A stretch of 8,817 bases of DNA from RUG626 sp964553775 (GTDB lineage: Bacteria > Bacillota > Clostridia > Oscillospirales > Oscillospiraceae), in NCBI GenBank assembly GCA_964553775.1, contig CAZKLU010000072.1:1-8817 (forward strand). The letters run 5' to 3'. This document shows, piece after piece, positions 1 to 5,922 of the stretch; the stretch's first letter is position 1, and every line of letters begins with the position of its first letter. The position numbers and the translations under genes are program-made. The notes below the pieces were generated by a model, which saw only the letters and a list, made by a program, of their open reading frames with translations, searched no databases and had not been told where the DNA came from.

Positions 1-352
1 AGCAGTTCAGCATACCGCAATATGCGTCTCCGCGCCCGTTTATCAGGTCGCCGTCACCCTCCGCCGCCGCGATGTACATAACCGGACCCGCGAACCTCTC
101 TGCGATTATTGTCTCCGGCGTCTCAGGACCGAAGTTGCCGAGGAACACAACGAGAGCGTTGCAGCCGTTCGCGTTTACATCATCAAGGGCTTTAAGAGCA
201 TCATTTTCATTCTCGACGGTAACAGGACATTCGTATATTTCTCCGTTATACGCCGCAACAATGTTTTCGCGTCTGCGTATTGACAGGGAAATCGGAAAAC
301 AGTCGCGGGAAACGGCTATAATACCGAGTCTCACATTGGGAATGTTCGCCAT
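1..352 (-). CDS. L-fucose/L-arabinose isomerase-family protein, N-terminal part (gene runs off the left edge)
   Basis: The minus strand opens at ATG 352-350 and stays open for 117 codons to the window edge. It begins MANIPNVRLGIIAVSRDCFP and later reads FLGNFGPETPETI (about residues 69-81) and GRGDAYCGMLNC (about 106-117). I associate these with proteins annotated as L-fucose/L-arabinose isomerase family in gut clostridia. That assignment comes from memory of the family. The metal-binding residues would lie in the missing C-terminal part, so a sugar ketol-isomerase activity (aldose to ketose) cannot be confirmed. The start is supported by GGAGG at 367-363, 10 nt upstream, and by a promoter at 436-464. 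There is no signal peptide, so it should be cytoplasmic. It is divergent from ylxM-ffh and probably belongs to a separate sugar-catabolic unit. Confidence 0.72.
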   Translation of the reverse strand, partial: MANIPNVRLGIIAVSRDCFPISLSIRRRENIVAAYNGEIYECPVTVENENDALKALDDVNANGCNALVVFLGNFGPETPETIIAERFAGPVMYIAAAEGDGDLINGRGDAYCGMLNC

Positions 353-435
353 TTAACATCTACCTCCAGGTATAAAGATTTTCTGCCACAGGGCGGGGCT
401 TCCCGTGCCTTGGTGTCTGGTTTTCTGACAAGTCT

Positions 436-464
436 ATAATAACATTTTCTCAAGGATTTGTAAA
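436..464 (-). promoter_or_regulatory. Sigma-A type promoter for the isomerase-like gene
   Basis: Read on the minus strand, TTTACA (464-459) and TATTAT (441-436) are separated by exactly 17 nt, one mismatch each from the sigma-A consensus. The predicted transcript would start near 429 and carry a leader of about 77 nt before ATG 352. No operator-like palindrome overlaps it. This is a motif match only. Confidence 0.55.
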
Positions 465-664
465 TATATAATTTGGTTTTAAAATATATATAATAAAGAG
501 ATATTTGTTTGCCGCTTCTCAGTTTGCTTTCGCGGAACTCACATCACCCTCCGCTGTCCCGCTTTCAGAGCCTGATATATTGCTTAATTTTCCATCAATT
601 CCCGTGCCATGCTTTGTTTACCTCTGAGATTATCCTACTCTCGCCGTCCACGAAAAGGAACGTG

Positions 665-691
665 AAAAGCGTCCGGGGTACAGACGCTTTT
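665..691. repeat. Perfect 9-bp inverted repeat, possible bidirectional terminator
   Basis: AAAAGCGTC (665-673) and GACGCTTTT (683-691) are exact reverse complements with a 9-nt loop. The A-run before and T-run after the GC core fit a weak intrinsic terminator in either direction, although only four T residues follow the GC core. No coding region on either strand leads into it. That leaves termination of a small transcript or a protein-binding site as options. Confidence 0.5.
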
Positions 692-706
692 GAGAATCGT
701 GCGAGG

Positions 707-737
707 TGTGTCAACCCGATATTTAGTGAGTTACACA
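707..737. repeat. Imperfect inverted repeat upstream of the ylxM promoter
   Basis: TGTGT-C-AAC (707-715) can pair with GTTACACA (730-737), making eight pairs with one bulged C and a 14-nt loop. It lies 15 nt after the 665-691 repeat. Together they look like a two-hairpin element, but no promoter for a transcript across them is evident. Confidence 0.35.
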
Positions 738-802
738 TCTGTCTCGAAAATCTGATCCATATCTGTTAGTTTGGCGTAGCCCAAAAATTTAAAATATGCC
801 GC

Positions 803-831
803 TTGACAAACGCTTATATTTGTATTATAAT
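803..831 (+). promoter_or_regulatory. Consensus sigma-A promoter for ylxM-ffh
   Basis: TTGACA (803-808) and TATAAT (826-831) are both perfect consensus hexamers with the optimal 17-nt spacer. Transcription would begin near 838, giving a leader of about 70 nt before ylxM. A promoter this good suggests strong constitutive expression, as expected for a signal recognition particle operon. Confidence 0.88.
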
Positions 832-909
832 CTGTAAAGTAATAATCCTTGACGCGCAAGACAGTGAGTGCGGCAAAATGTACGCCGAGCGGGGTGAACA
901 CAATTATTT

Positions 910-1260
910 ATGGAAGAGCGAACTAAGACCGCGCTGCTATATGACTTCTTTGGGGAACTGCTCCCTCAGAAACAGCGCGAGTACTTTGAACTTTATTATA
1001 ACGATGACCTCTCACTTTCCGAAATATCCGCGCTGACTGGTGTTTCACGTCAAGGTGTCCGAGATGGAATCGCTCACGCTGTATCTTCTCTTGAAGAGTA
1101 TGAGGACAAAACAGGCATAGTGACGGTATTTTCCGGCGTGAAATCGAAGCTCCGGTCGCTTCACTCTATGACCGAAATGCTGATTCGCGCTCTCCCCGAT
1201 GGAGATGAACGCAAAACGGCGGAGAAAATACTTGACGAAATTGACAGTATTTCACTATAA
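910..1260 (+). CDS. ylxM: YlxM/p13-family helix-turn-helix protein, SRP-associated
   Basis: This 116-residue protein is predicted to be cytoplasmic. Its N-terminal half matches the YlxM/p13 family: LYDFFGELLPQKQREYFELYY (about 10-30), then the helix-turn-helix LSLSEISALTGVSRQGVRDGI (about 34-54), resembling sigma region 4. YlxM is nearly always encoded directly before ffh and modulates SRP function; its exact biochemical role is less settled than Ffh's. The stop codon lies 20 nt before the ffh start, so the two genes are co-transcribed from the 803-831 promoter. The ribosome site is weak: GGGGTG at 891-896 is 13 nt from the ATG. That may keep YlxM below Ffh levels. The length is normal for the family. 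The C-terminal half (about 66-116) is helical and poorly conserved. Confidence 0.92.
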   Translation: MEERTKTALLYDFFGELLPQKQREYFELYYNDDLSLSEISALTGVSRQGVRDGIAHAVSSLEEYEDKTGIVTVFSGVKSKLRSLHSMTEMLIRALPDGDERKTAEKILDEIDSISL

Positions 1261-1280
1261 AACGAAAGGCGGGAAAAGCT

Positions 1281-2627
1281 ATGGCATTTGAGTCGTTATC
1301 CGAAAGACTTGGCGCGGCGTTCAAAAAGCTTCGCGGCAAGGGACGGCTTACGGAGCAGGACATAAAAGACGCAATGCGCGAGGTGCGTATGGCACTTTTA
1401 GAAGCGGACGTAAGCTACAAGGTTGTCAAGGACTTTGTAAAGACCGTCAGTGAACGGGCTGTCGGAGCGGATGTTCTGGAAAGTCTCACTCCGGCACAGA
1501 TGGTGATTAAAATAGTGAACGAGGAGCTTATACGGCTCATGGGTTCACAGACCGCAAAGCTGAATATGTCCTCAAAGGGACCTACGATCGTTATGCTTGT
1601 GGGGCTTCAGGGCGCGGGCAAGACCACAAATGGCGCAAAGCTCGCGGCTTTAATGCGAAAGCAAAACGGCAAACGTCCGCTGCTTGTGGCGTGTGATATA
1701 TACAGACCTGCCGCTATAAAGCAGCTCGAAACAGTCGGCGGGCAGCTTGGTATTCCCGTATTTCAGATGGGAACGGAGAACCCTGTCAATATAGCAAAAG
1801 CCGGTGTATCACACGCGAAAAAGAACGGAAACGACATGGTTATCCTTGACACTGCCGGACGGCTTCACATAGATGAGACACTTATGGACGAGCTTCGCGA
1901 AATAAAATCCGAGGTTCAGCCGGACGAGATATTGCTTGTTGTTGACGCTATGACAGGTCAGGACGCGGTGAACGCGGCTTCAGCATTCAATGATGCTCTC
2001 GATATAACAGGCGTTATGCTCACGAAGCTTGACGGCGATGCGAGGGGCGGTGCGGCTCTCTCGGTTCGTGCGGTCACAGGTAAACCTATCAAATTCTGCG
2101 GCACAGGCGAAAAACTTGACGCTATTGAGCCGTTTCACCCCGACCGAATGGCTTCGCGCATACTCGGCATGGGCGATATGCTGACACTGATTGAAAAGGC
2201 GGAGCAGAGTCTTGACGAGAAAAAAGCCCGTGAAATGGCTGAAAAGCTCCGTAAAAACTCGTTCACGCTCACCGACTATTACGACCAGCTCCAGCAGATA
2301 AAAGGAATGGGCAACATGAACGACATCGCCGCTATGCTCCCCGGAAACGCCGGAAAAGCACTTGCAGACGCGAAGGTTGACGAAAACGCTCTTGCACATA
2401 CAGAGGCAATTATTCTCTCAATGACGCAGGGCGAACGTGATAATCCGTCGATACTCAATTCAAGCCGCAAAAAAAGAATTGCCGCCGGCAGCGGCACCAG
2501 TGTAATTGAGGTCAACAGGCTCATAAAGCAGTATGATCTCATGAAGCAAATGACAAAGCAGCTGTCAAAGGGCAAGTTACCATCATTTTTGGGCGGCAAA
2601 TCCAAAAGAGGGTTCCGTGGATTCTGA
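1281..2627 (+). CDS. ffh: Signal recognition particle protein Ffh (SRP54 GTPase)
   Basis: Ffh binds SRP RNA and emerging signal sequences and docks with FtsY at the membrane for co-translational targeting. The protein has 448 residues, a full family length. An N-terminal four-helix N domain (about 1-90) precedes the GTPase G domain: P-loop GLQGAGKTT (108-116), the DIYRPAA box (139-145), DTAGR (190-194), TKLDGDARGG (248-257) and GTGEK (274-278). The methionine-containing M domain (about 328-440) carries the SRP RNA-binding motif SSRKKRIAAGSGTSVIEVNR (394-413). All key motifs are intact. The start is fixed by the purine-rich site AAAGGCGGG at 1265-1273, 7 nt upstream of the ATG, and by the standard MAFESLSERL opening. 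The gene follows ylxM by 20 nt. A GC-rich palindrome follows the stop, but without a clear T-run. Confidence 0.98.
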   Translation: MAFESLSERLGAAFKKLRGKGRLTEQDIKDAMREVRMALLEADVSYKVVKDFVKTVSERAVGADVLESLTPAQMVIKIVNEELIRLMGSQTAKLNMSSKGPTIVMLVGLQGAGKTTNGAKLAALMRKQNGKRPLLVACDIYRPAAIKQLETVGGQLGIPVFQMGTENPVNIAKAGVSHAKKNGNDMVILDTAGRLHIDETLMDELREIKSEVQPDEILLVVDAMTGQDAVNAASAFNDALDITGVMLTKLDGDARGGAALSVRAVTGKPIKFCGTGEKLDAIEPFHPDRMASRILGMGDMLTLIEKAEQSLDEKKAREMAEKLRKNSFTLTDYYDQLQQIKGMGNMNDIAAMLPGNAGKALADAKVDENALAHTEAIILSMTQGERDNPSILNSSRKKRIAAGSGTSVIEVNRLIKQYDLMKQMTKQLSKGKLPSFLGGKSKRGFRGF

Positions 2628-2635
2628 TCCGTAAT

Positions 2636-2666
2636 ACGCGGTACCGCGTGATTAAAAGCCGCGTGA
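2636..2666 (+). repeat. GC-rich palindrome and CCGCGTGA direct repeat after ffh
   Basis: ACGCGGTACCGCGT (2636-2649) is a perfect palindrome starting 9 nt after the ffh stop. It can fold as ACGCG-gtac-CGCGT. CCGCGTGA occurs at 2644-2651 and again at 2659-2666, a 15-nt period. No T-run follows, so a standard intrinsic terminator is unlikely. A processing hairpin that protects the 3' end, or a protein site, fits better. Confidence 0.45.
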
Positions 2667-2779
2667 AAACCGGTCAGTCAGGATAATTTAACAGATAAAA
2701 ATTCAGGCTTGCGGTTATTCTGGAGCTGTAACCGATCAGCTTCTTTAAGCAATATATTATGAACCGGAAGCGCGGAATT

Positions 2780-2905
2780 TTCCGGACTTTTGAGTATTTT
2801 ACTACACAGGTTATTTGCTCACCGCTTCTTAATATGTAAAAGCGAGGGCAAAGTCCTTTAAGATAAATTCTTTTGCGGCACTTACTCAGTGTGAAAATCA
2901 GTTGA
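2780..2905 (-). repeat. Degenerate intergenic repeat, copy A
   Basis: On the minus strand it opens with TCAACTGATTTTC (2905-2893) and closes with TAAAATACTCAAAAGTCCGG (2801-2782). The same two boxes, in the same order and on the same strand, recur at 5595-5515 and 5880-5727. The middle is poorly conserved and differs in length between copies. The match was made by eye and is tentative. Confidence 0.35.
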
Positions 2906-2918
2906 ATATTGATTTTCA
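2892..2918. repeat. 9-bp inverted repeat in the rpsP upstream region
   Basis: TGAAAATCA (2892-2900) and TGATTTTCA (2910-2918) are exact reverse complements around a 9-nt loop, with possible G-U pairs extending outward. It lies 77 nt before the rpsP ATG. It could be an RNA hairpin in the leader or a dimeric-regulator site. It overlaps one end of repeat copy A. Confidence 0.45.
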
Positions 2919-2995
2919 TGACAATAACCGGCAGTTATATCCGATTAGGATATTTGCATAAATAATAAACGAGAATTTGGAGGTTAAATAAAACA

Positions 2996-3235
2996 ATGGT
3001 AAAAATCAGACTTCGCAGAATGGGCGCAAAGAAATCGCCGTTCTACCGTATCGTAGTGGCAGATTCAAGATTTCCGCGTGACGGTCGCTTTATCGAGGAA
3101 CTTGGAACATACGACCCCCTCGCTGAACCGGTAGCAGTAAAGGTTGATGCCGAACGCGCTTCGCAGTGGATAAAGAACGGCGCACAGCCTACAGATACTG
3201 TCAAGAGACTTTTTAAAAACGCGGGAGTAATATAA
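2996..3235 (+). CDS. rpsP: Small-subunit ribosomal protein bS16
   Basis: bS16 binds 16S rRNA in the 5' domain and is needed for 30S assembly. The 79-residue product starts MVKIRLRRMGAKKSPFYRIV, the family's signature N-terminus, followed by VADSRFPRDGRFIEELGTYDP (about 21-41). The later part, including GAQPTDTVKRLF (about 63-74), is also typical. Length is normal (usually about 80-90). The start is supported by GGAGG at 2979-2983, 12 nt upstream. khpA begins 13 nt after the stop, so the two are co-transcribed and probably translationally linked. No clear promoter was found in the 368-bp gap before it. Confidence 0.97.
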   Translation: MVKIRLRRMGAKKSPFYRIVVADSRFPRDGRFIEELGTYDPLAEPVAVKVDAERASQWIKNGAQPTDTVKRLFKNAGVI

Positions 3236-3248
3236 TTAAGGAGAAATT

Positions 3249-3491
3249 ATGAGTGAACTTTTGCTCTATATAGCGAAAAATCTTGTGGAATCACCGGACG
3301 ATGTAACTGTCATGGAACGTGAAGATGACGGTAAGGTAATATTCGACCTATATGTTGCTTCAGACGATATGGGCAGGATAATAGGTCGGCATGGCAAGGT
3401 TGCGCGTGAGATAAGGGTACTCATGCGTTCTGTCGCTCAACGTCAGGGCAAGCGTGTCGTTGTAAACATAAAGGACAGTGCGGAGGGCTGA
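3249..3491 (+). CDS. khpA: KH-domain RNA-binding protein KhpA (YlqC family)
   Basis: The 80-residue protein is a single KH domain. The GxxG RNA-contact loop is GRHG at 46-49, inside DDMGRIIGRHGKVAREIRVL (about 39-58), and is intact. In other Firmicutes KhpA pairs with KhpB (Jag/EloR), binds many transcripts and affects cell elongation. That role is known for the family and is only inferred here. AAGGAG at 3238-3243 lies 5 nt before the ATG, giving strong translation. The position directly after rpsP is the conserved one. The gene's last codons contain GGAGG (3482-3486), a ribosome site for a start at 3494, so the next frame is arranged as an operon gene although its content is foreign. Confidence 0.94.
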   Translation: MSELLLYIAKNLVESPDDVTVMEREDDGKVIFDLYVASDDMGRIIGRHGKVAREIRVLMRSVAQRQGKRVVVNIKDSAEG

Positions 3492-3494
3492 CAA
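3482..3494 (+). promoter_or_regulatory. Ribosome site inside the khpA 3' end for an upstream start at 3494
   Basis: GGAGG (3482-3486) lies 7 nt before ATG 3494, only 2 nt after the khpA stop. That ATG is in frame with the nuclease at 3632 and would add 46 residues. The site may be a relic of the gene that once followed khpA, or it may drive a longer nuclease isoform. Confidence 0.45.
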
Positions 3495-3510
3495 TGTCTG
3501 CCGCCATAAA

Positions 3511-3580
3511 GTGCCGCAGGCGGTATAAAAAGCCGCTTGACGGCACGGATGTCACGGCTCACATAACAGCTTCAGGCTGT
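3511..3580 (+). repeat. Two hairpin-capable inverted repeats between khpA and the nuclease
   Basis: GTGCCG (3511-3516) pairs with CGGCAC (3541-3546), enclosing GCGG (3520-3523) with CCGC (3533-3536). A second hairpin pairs ACAGC (3566-3570) with GCTGT (3576-3580) over a 5-nt loop. GTGCC could instead pair with GGCAC at 3585-3589. No T-run follows, so these are not terminators. They could shape translation of the downstream start or mark an insertion end. Confidence 0.4.
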
Positions 3581-3615
3581 GGAAGGCACCGATCGATTGC
3601 AGAATCACCGCTCAT

Positions 3616-3624
3616 AAAGAGGAG
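3616..3624 (+). promoter_or_regulatory. Ribosome binding site deciding the nuclease start
   Basis: AAAGAGGAG ends 7 nt before ATG 3632 and only 1 nt before the in-frame ATG at 3626. The spacing favours 3632, which also places the start just before the conserved KIQFHEGFYGA segment. Confidence 0.7.
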
Positions 3625-3631
3625 AATGCCA

Positions 3632-4546
3632 ATGGTAGAGGAAACCGGAAAGATTCAATTTCACGAAGGCTTTTATGGAGCGGTTAAGGCTCGGTATAGT
3701 TGGCAAAACGATTTTACATTCTTGCAGGAACTTGAACTTGGAAACGGACCGCTCAGAGTTGATATGCTTATTATCAAGCATAATGCTGATGATGTTCTTA
3801 AAGATGATATAGGTCAGTTTTTCAAGACTTACAATGTAATTGAATACAAGTCGCCGGAGGACAGTCTCAGCGTAGATGATTTCTACAAGGCGCAGGGTTA
3901 TGCATCGATTTATAAAGGGCTTGACAGAAGAGTTGACGAGATTCCGATAGAAGATTTGGCTGTTTCGATTTTCAGGCACTCATATCCGAGAAAGATGTTT
4001 GAAAGGCTCAAACAAAGCAAGATGCAGATAACAGAGAAATATCCGGGTGTATATTACATTACCGGAGCGTTATGCGTACAGACTCAGGTAATTGTCACTT
4101 CAAAATTGAAAAAAGACACATATCCGGAGTTTAAGCTTCTCGCAAAAGGCTTCAGGCAAGAAAATGTTGAGCAGATTCTGACGAAAGCAAGGCAGGTGAA
4201 TGATCCGAAATACACTGAGTATATAAAATCGGTTATGGATGTAGCCATTGCCATCGATAAGCAAATATTTGATGAAATCAAAAAGGAGGCTGATGACATG
4301 AACAAGGCAGTAGAGAGCCTTTTTGAAAAGGAATTTGCGGAACGTGAAGCGGAAGGCAGAGCAGAAGGCAGAGCAGAAGGCAAGGCGGAAGGCAGAGCGG
4401 AAGGTGAAAAACGAGCAACACTCAATAATGTCAGAAACCTGATGGCAAACATGAAGCTGACTTTAGATAGAGCAATGGATGTTTTGTCAATTCCTGATTC
4501 GGAACGCGCCGCCCTGAAAGTTGCGTTAGCTCAGGTCGATGGGTAA
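3632..4546 (+). CDS. Rpn/PD-(D/E)XK nuclease family protein (putative transposase-like)
   Basis: With this start the product has 304 residues. The PD-(D/E)XK fold is indicated by RVDMLIIKH, giving Asp44, and by NVIEYKSP, giving Glu71-x-Lys73; upstream Glu33 or Glu35 may complete the site. The KIQFHEGFYGA opening (7-17) and VSIFRHSYPR (111-120) match proteins I recall from gut clostridia annotated as Rpn family or PDDEXK transposase. Related Rpn proteins are DNA endonucleases that promote recombination; activity here is inferred. The C-terminus has five AEG(R/K/E) units (240-259) in a charged helical region. AAAGAGGAG (3616-3624) lies 7 nt before ATG 3632 and decides the start. An in-frame ATG at 3494 with its own GGAGG would give 350 residues, but the extra 46 are Arg/Cys-rich and unlike the family. 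The gene interrupts the usual khpA-rimM order. No terminal repeats or target duplications were seen. Confidence 0.85.
   Translation: MVEETGKIQFHEGFYGAVKARYSWQNDFTFLQELELGNGPLRVDMLIIKHNADDVLKDDIGQFFKTYNVIEYKSPEDSLSVDDFYKAQGYASIYKGLDRRVDEIPIEDLAVSIFRHSYPRKMFERLKQSKMQITEKYPGVYYITGALCVQTQVIVTSKLKKDTYPEFKLLAKGFRQENVEQILTKARQVNDPKYTEYIKSVMDVAIAIDKQIFDEIKKEADDMNKAVESLFEKEFAEREAEGRAEGRAEGKAEGRAEGEKRATLNNVRNLMANMKLTLDRAMDVLSIPDSERAALKVALAQVDG
4349..4408 (+). repeat. Five tandem 12-nt units inside the nuclease gene
   Basis: Five consecutive units resembling GCGGAAGGCAGA encode AEGR, AEGR, AEGK, AEGR and AEGE. The array is in frame, so unit gain or loss would change only the length of the charged C-terminal helix. 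Such EGRAEG arrays are common at the C-termini of this nuclease family. Confidence 0.9.
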
Positions 4547-4582
4547 ACACACAGATACACAACACAATACAACACAACACAT
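4547..4582 (+). repeat. Low-complexity A/C tract before rimM
   Basis: Between the nuclease stop and the rimM ribosome site the plus strand is almost entirely A and C, built from ACAC and ACAAC units, with a single G. It should be unstructured as RNA and leaves the rimM ribosome site (AGGAG, 4583-4587) exposed. It may also mark the right edge of the inserted segment. Confidence 0.6.
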
Positions 4583-4595
4583 AGGAGATTAACAT

Positions 4596-5081
4596 ATGCT
4601 GAACTATCCCGAAACGGGACGTATTATCAATACTCACGCTTTGAAAGGTGAGCTTAAAGTTGAGCCATGGGCAAATTCGCCGGAGGAGCTTTTATTATAT
4701 AATCGGTTTTTTATACGCGGAATTGAGTATAAAACCGAATATGCCCGAGTTTCTCAGAAATTTATAATATTGAAGCTCCTCGGCGTAAATACTATCGATG
4801 ATGCTGAAAAACTCAAAGGTGAGACACTCACTGTTTCGAGAGATGACTTGAATCTCGAAGACGGTGAGTTCCTTATAGCCGATCTTGAACATATGACTGC
4901 TCTTGACTACGCAACCGGTGTCACTCTTGGTTCTGTTGCCGAGATCCTCACTCCCCCAGGCGGCGAGGTGCTTGTCATAAGCGGCGAACGCGAGATTCTT
5001 GTTCCTGTAAACGGTGGATTTATCAAAAATGTTGACTTAATTGAGAATACTGTCACTGTTGAGCTTATCGAGGGAATGTAG
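4596..5081 (+). CDS. rimM: Ribosome maturation factor RimM
   Basis: RimM helps late 30S maturation by binding the 16S 3' major (head) domain and ribosomal protein uS19. The product has 161 residues, near the family norm. The N-terminal RimM domain shows TGRIINTHALKGELKVEPWA (7-26) and DDAEKLKGETLTVSRDDL (68-85). The C-terminal PRC-barrel runs from about 90, with TLGSVAEIL (110-118) and the hallmark EILVPVNGGFIKNVDL (133-148), ending VTVELIEGM. AGGAG at 4583-4587 lies 8 nt before the ATG and confirms the start. In most Firmicutes rimM is followed at once by trmD, but here 994 bases intervene. The distance from khpA has also been widened, by the nuclease gene. No clear promoter was found, so expression may depend on read-through from rpsP-khpA. 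Confidence 0.96.
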   Translation: MLNYPETGRIINTHALKGELKVEPWANSPEELLLYNRFFIRGIEYKTEYARVSQKFIILKLLGVNTIDDAEKLKGETLTVSRDDLNLEDGEFLIADLEHMTALDYATGVTLGSVAEILTPPGGEVLVISGEREILVPVNGGFIKNVDLIENTVTVELIEGM

Positions 5082-5514
5082 AGCTGCTGTCTCTCACCAG
5101 CCGAAACACTCATCACCGTATCTGCTCATATAAAATAATAGAACACTGTTCAGATTTGGATTCCTCTCGCCTGACTGGCTTTCAGTTTGTTACGCAAAAC
5201 CTTAAACCAAAGTTTTCTCTGAAACCGCAATACCCGAAATCTTTTAGTGGTTAAATATTGGAATATAATTTATTCCAGTAGAATGCCGTTCACAAACGCT
5301 GCTCTGTTTCAGCCGAACAGTCAATATGTATCGATAAGATATAATATAATATTATTGCACTCAAAATAAACAGATGTCTTTAGTCCAAAGCCCTCTATTT
5401 CAAGTGCCTTTCTGATTGCCGCAAAAGCTCCACGCTCCACGGATCCCATAATTAACAAAAGACGATAATAATATGCGTAATTTGTATTACTTCTTTAGTC
5501 CTTTGCGGCAGCAA

Positions 5515-5595
5515 TTCAGGATTTTGAGTACTTTTATAGAACTTTTTTGAATCTTTCCTCACTTTGTTAATTCCGCCGCAAATAAAATTCAGTTG
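5515..5595 (-). repeat. Degenerate intergenic repeat, copy B
   Basis: On the minus strand it opens with TCAACTGAATTT (5595-5584) and closes with TAAAAGTACTCAAAATCCTG (5536-5517). Next to the opening box it shares GCGGCGG with copy C. It also shares a GATTcAAAAAAGTtC block (plus-strand 5539-5560) with copy C at 5763-5785. This is the shortest of the three copies. Confidence 0.38.
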
Positions 5596-5726
5596 AAAAT
5601 GTTCTATATATGGCATAGTTATCGAGTATCTATCCGGAAACAGTGTGCTTCTTTGACAGAAACCTTGCTATGCTAATATATTACTGCGAATTTATAATTT
5701 ATCAATTTTTCAGCGATGTCTGATCA

Positions 5727-5880
5727 TTGCCGGATTCTGATATTTAATATTGCGAGATTGCGGTACTTTTTTCAATCTTTTCATCGTGAACCGTAAAAAG
5801 CTGCTTCTCTCGGCGATTTTTTGTCCCGCAAAATATCCTCTTGGCTTTGAGCGTAATATGCCGCCGCGGAAATCAGTTGT
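5727..5880 (-). repeat. Degenerate intergenic repeat, copy C
   Basis: On the minus strand it opens with ACAACTGATTTC (5880-5869) followed by GCGGCGG, has a GATTGAAAAAAGTAC block in the middle, and closes with TTAAATATCAGAATCCGGCA (5747-5728). Box order and strand match copies A and B. A minus-strand open frame covers it, but its basic, low-complexity product has no recognisable family. Confidence 0.38.
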
Positions 5881-5922
5881 GACAGAATCTGTATTCCGTC
5901 TCACGGAGTTTTATTCCGAAAA

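Larger units (their letters stand above)
353..909. other. Gene-free divergent intergenic region
   Basis: This holds the two outward-facing promoters and no convincing gene. The short open frames inside have poor composition and no usable ribosome site. From 470 to 500 it is very A/T-rich. Two adjacent hairpin-capable segments lie at 665-691 and 707-737, listed separately. No tRNA, SRP RNA or known riboswitch core was recognised. It may carry an undescribed small RNA, or the decayed remains of a gene. Confidence 0.6.
2628..2995. other. Gene-free spacer between ffh and rpsP
   Basis: The 368 bases hold no supported gene. They contain the palindrome after ffh, a copy of a degenerate intergenic repeat (about 2780-2905), and a 9-bp inverted repeat at 2892-2918. 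Candidate promoter hexamers for rpsP lie in the A/T-rich 2900-2960 stretch, but none has both good boxes and good spacing. The origin of rpsP transcription is therefore unresolved. Confidence 0.6.

Noticed and set aside
509..769. 86-codon open frame in the divergent intergenic region
   Set aside because: There is no ribosome site, the composition is unlike neighbouring genes, and it crosses two hairpins.
2674..2919. Minus-strand 81-codon open frame between ffh and rpsP
   Set aside because: Its basic, Ile/Leu-rich product matches no family I recognise, has no ribosome site, and coincides with the degenerate repeat.
4349..4408. Short tandem repeats considered as a CRISPR array
   Set aside because: Units are 12 nt, contiguous without spacers and in frame in a coding gene.
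4084..4452. Minus-strand open frame with Ser-Ala-Leu-Pro repeats
   Set aside because: It is the antisense shadow of the AEGR array in the nuclease gene.
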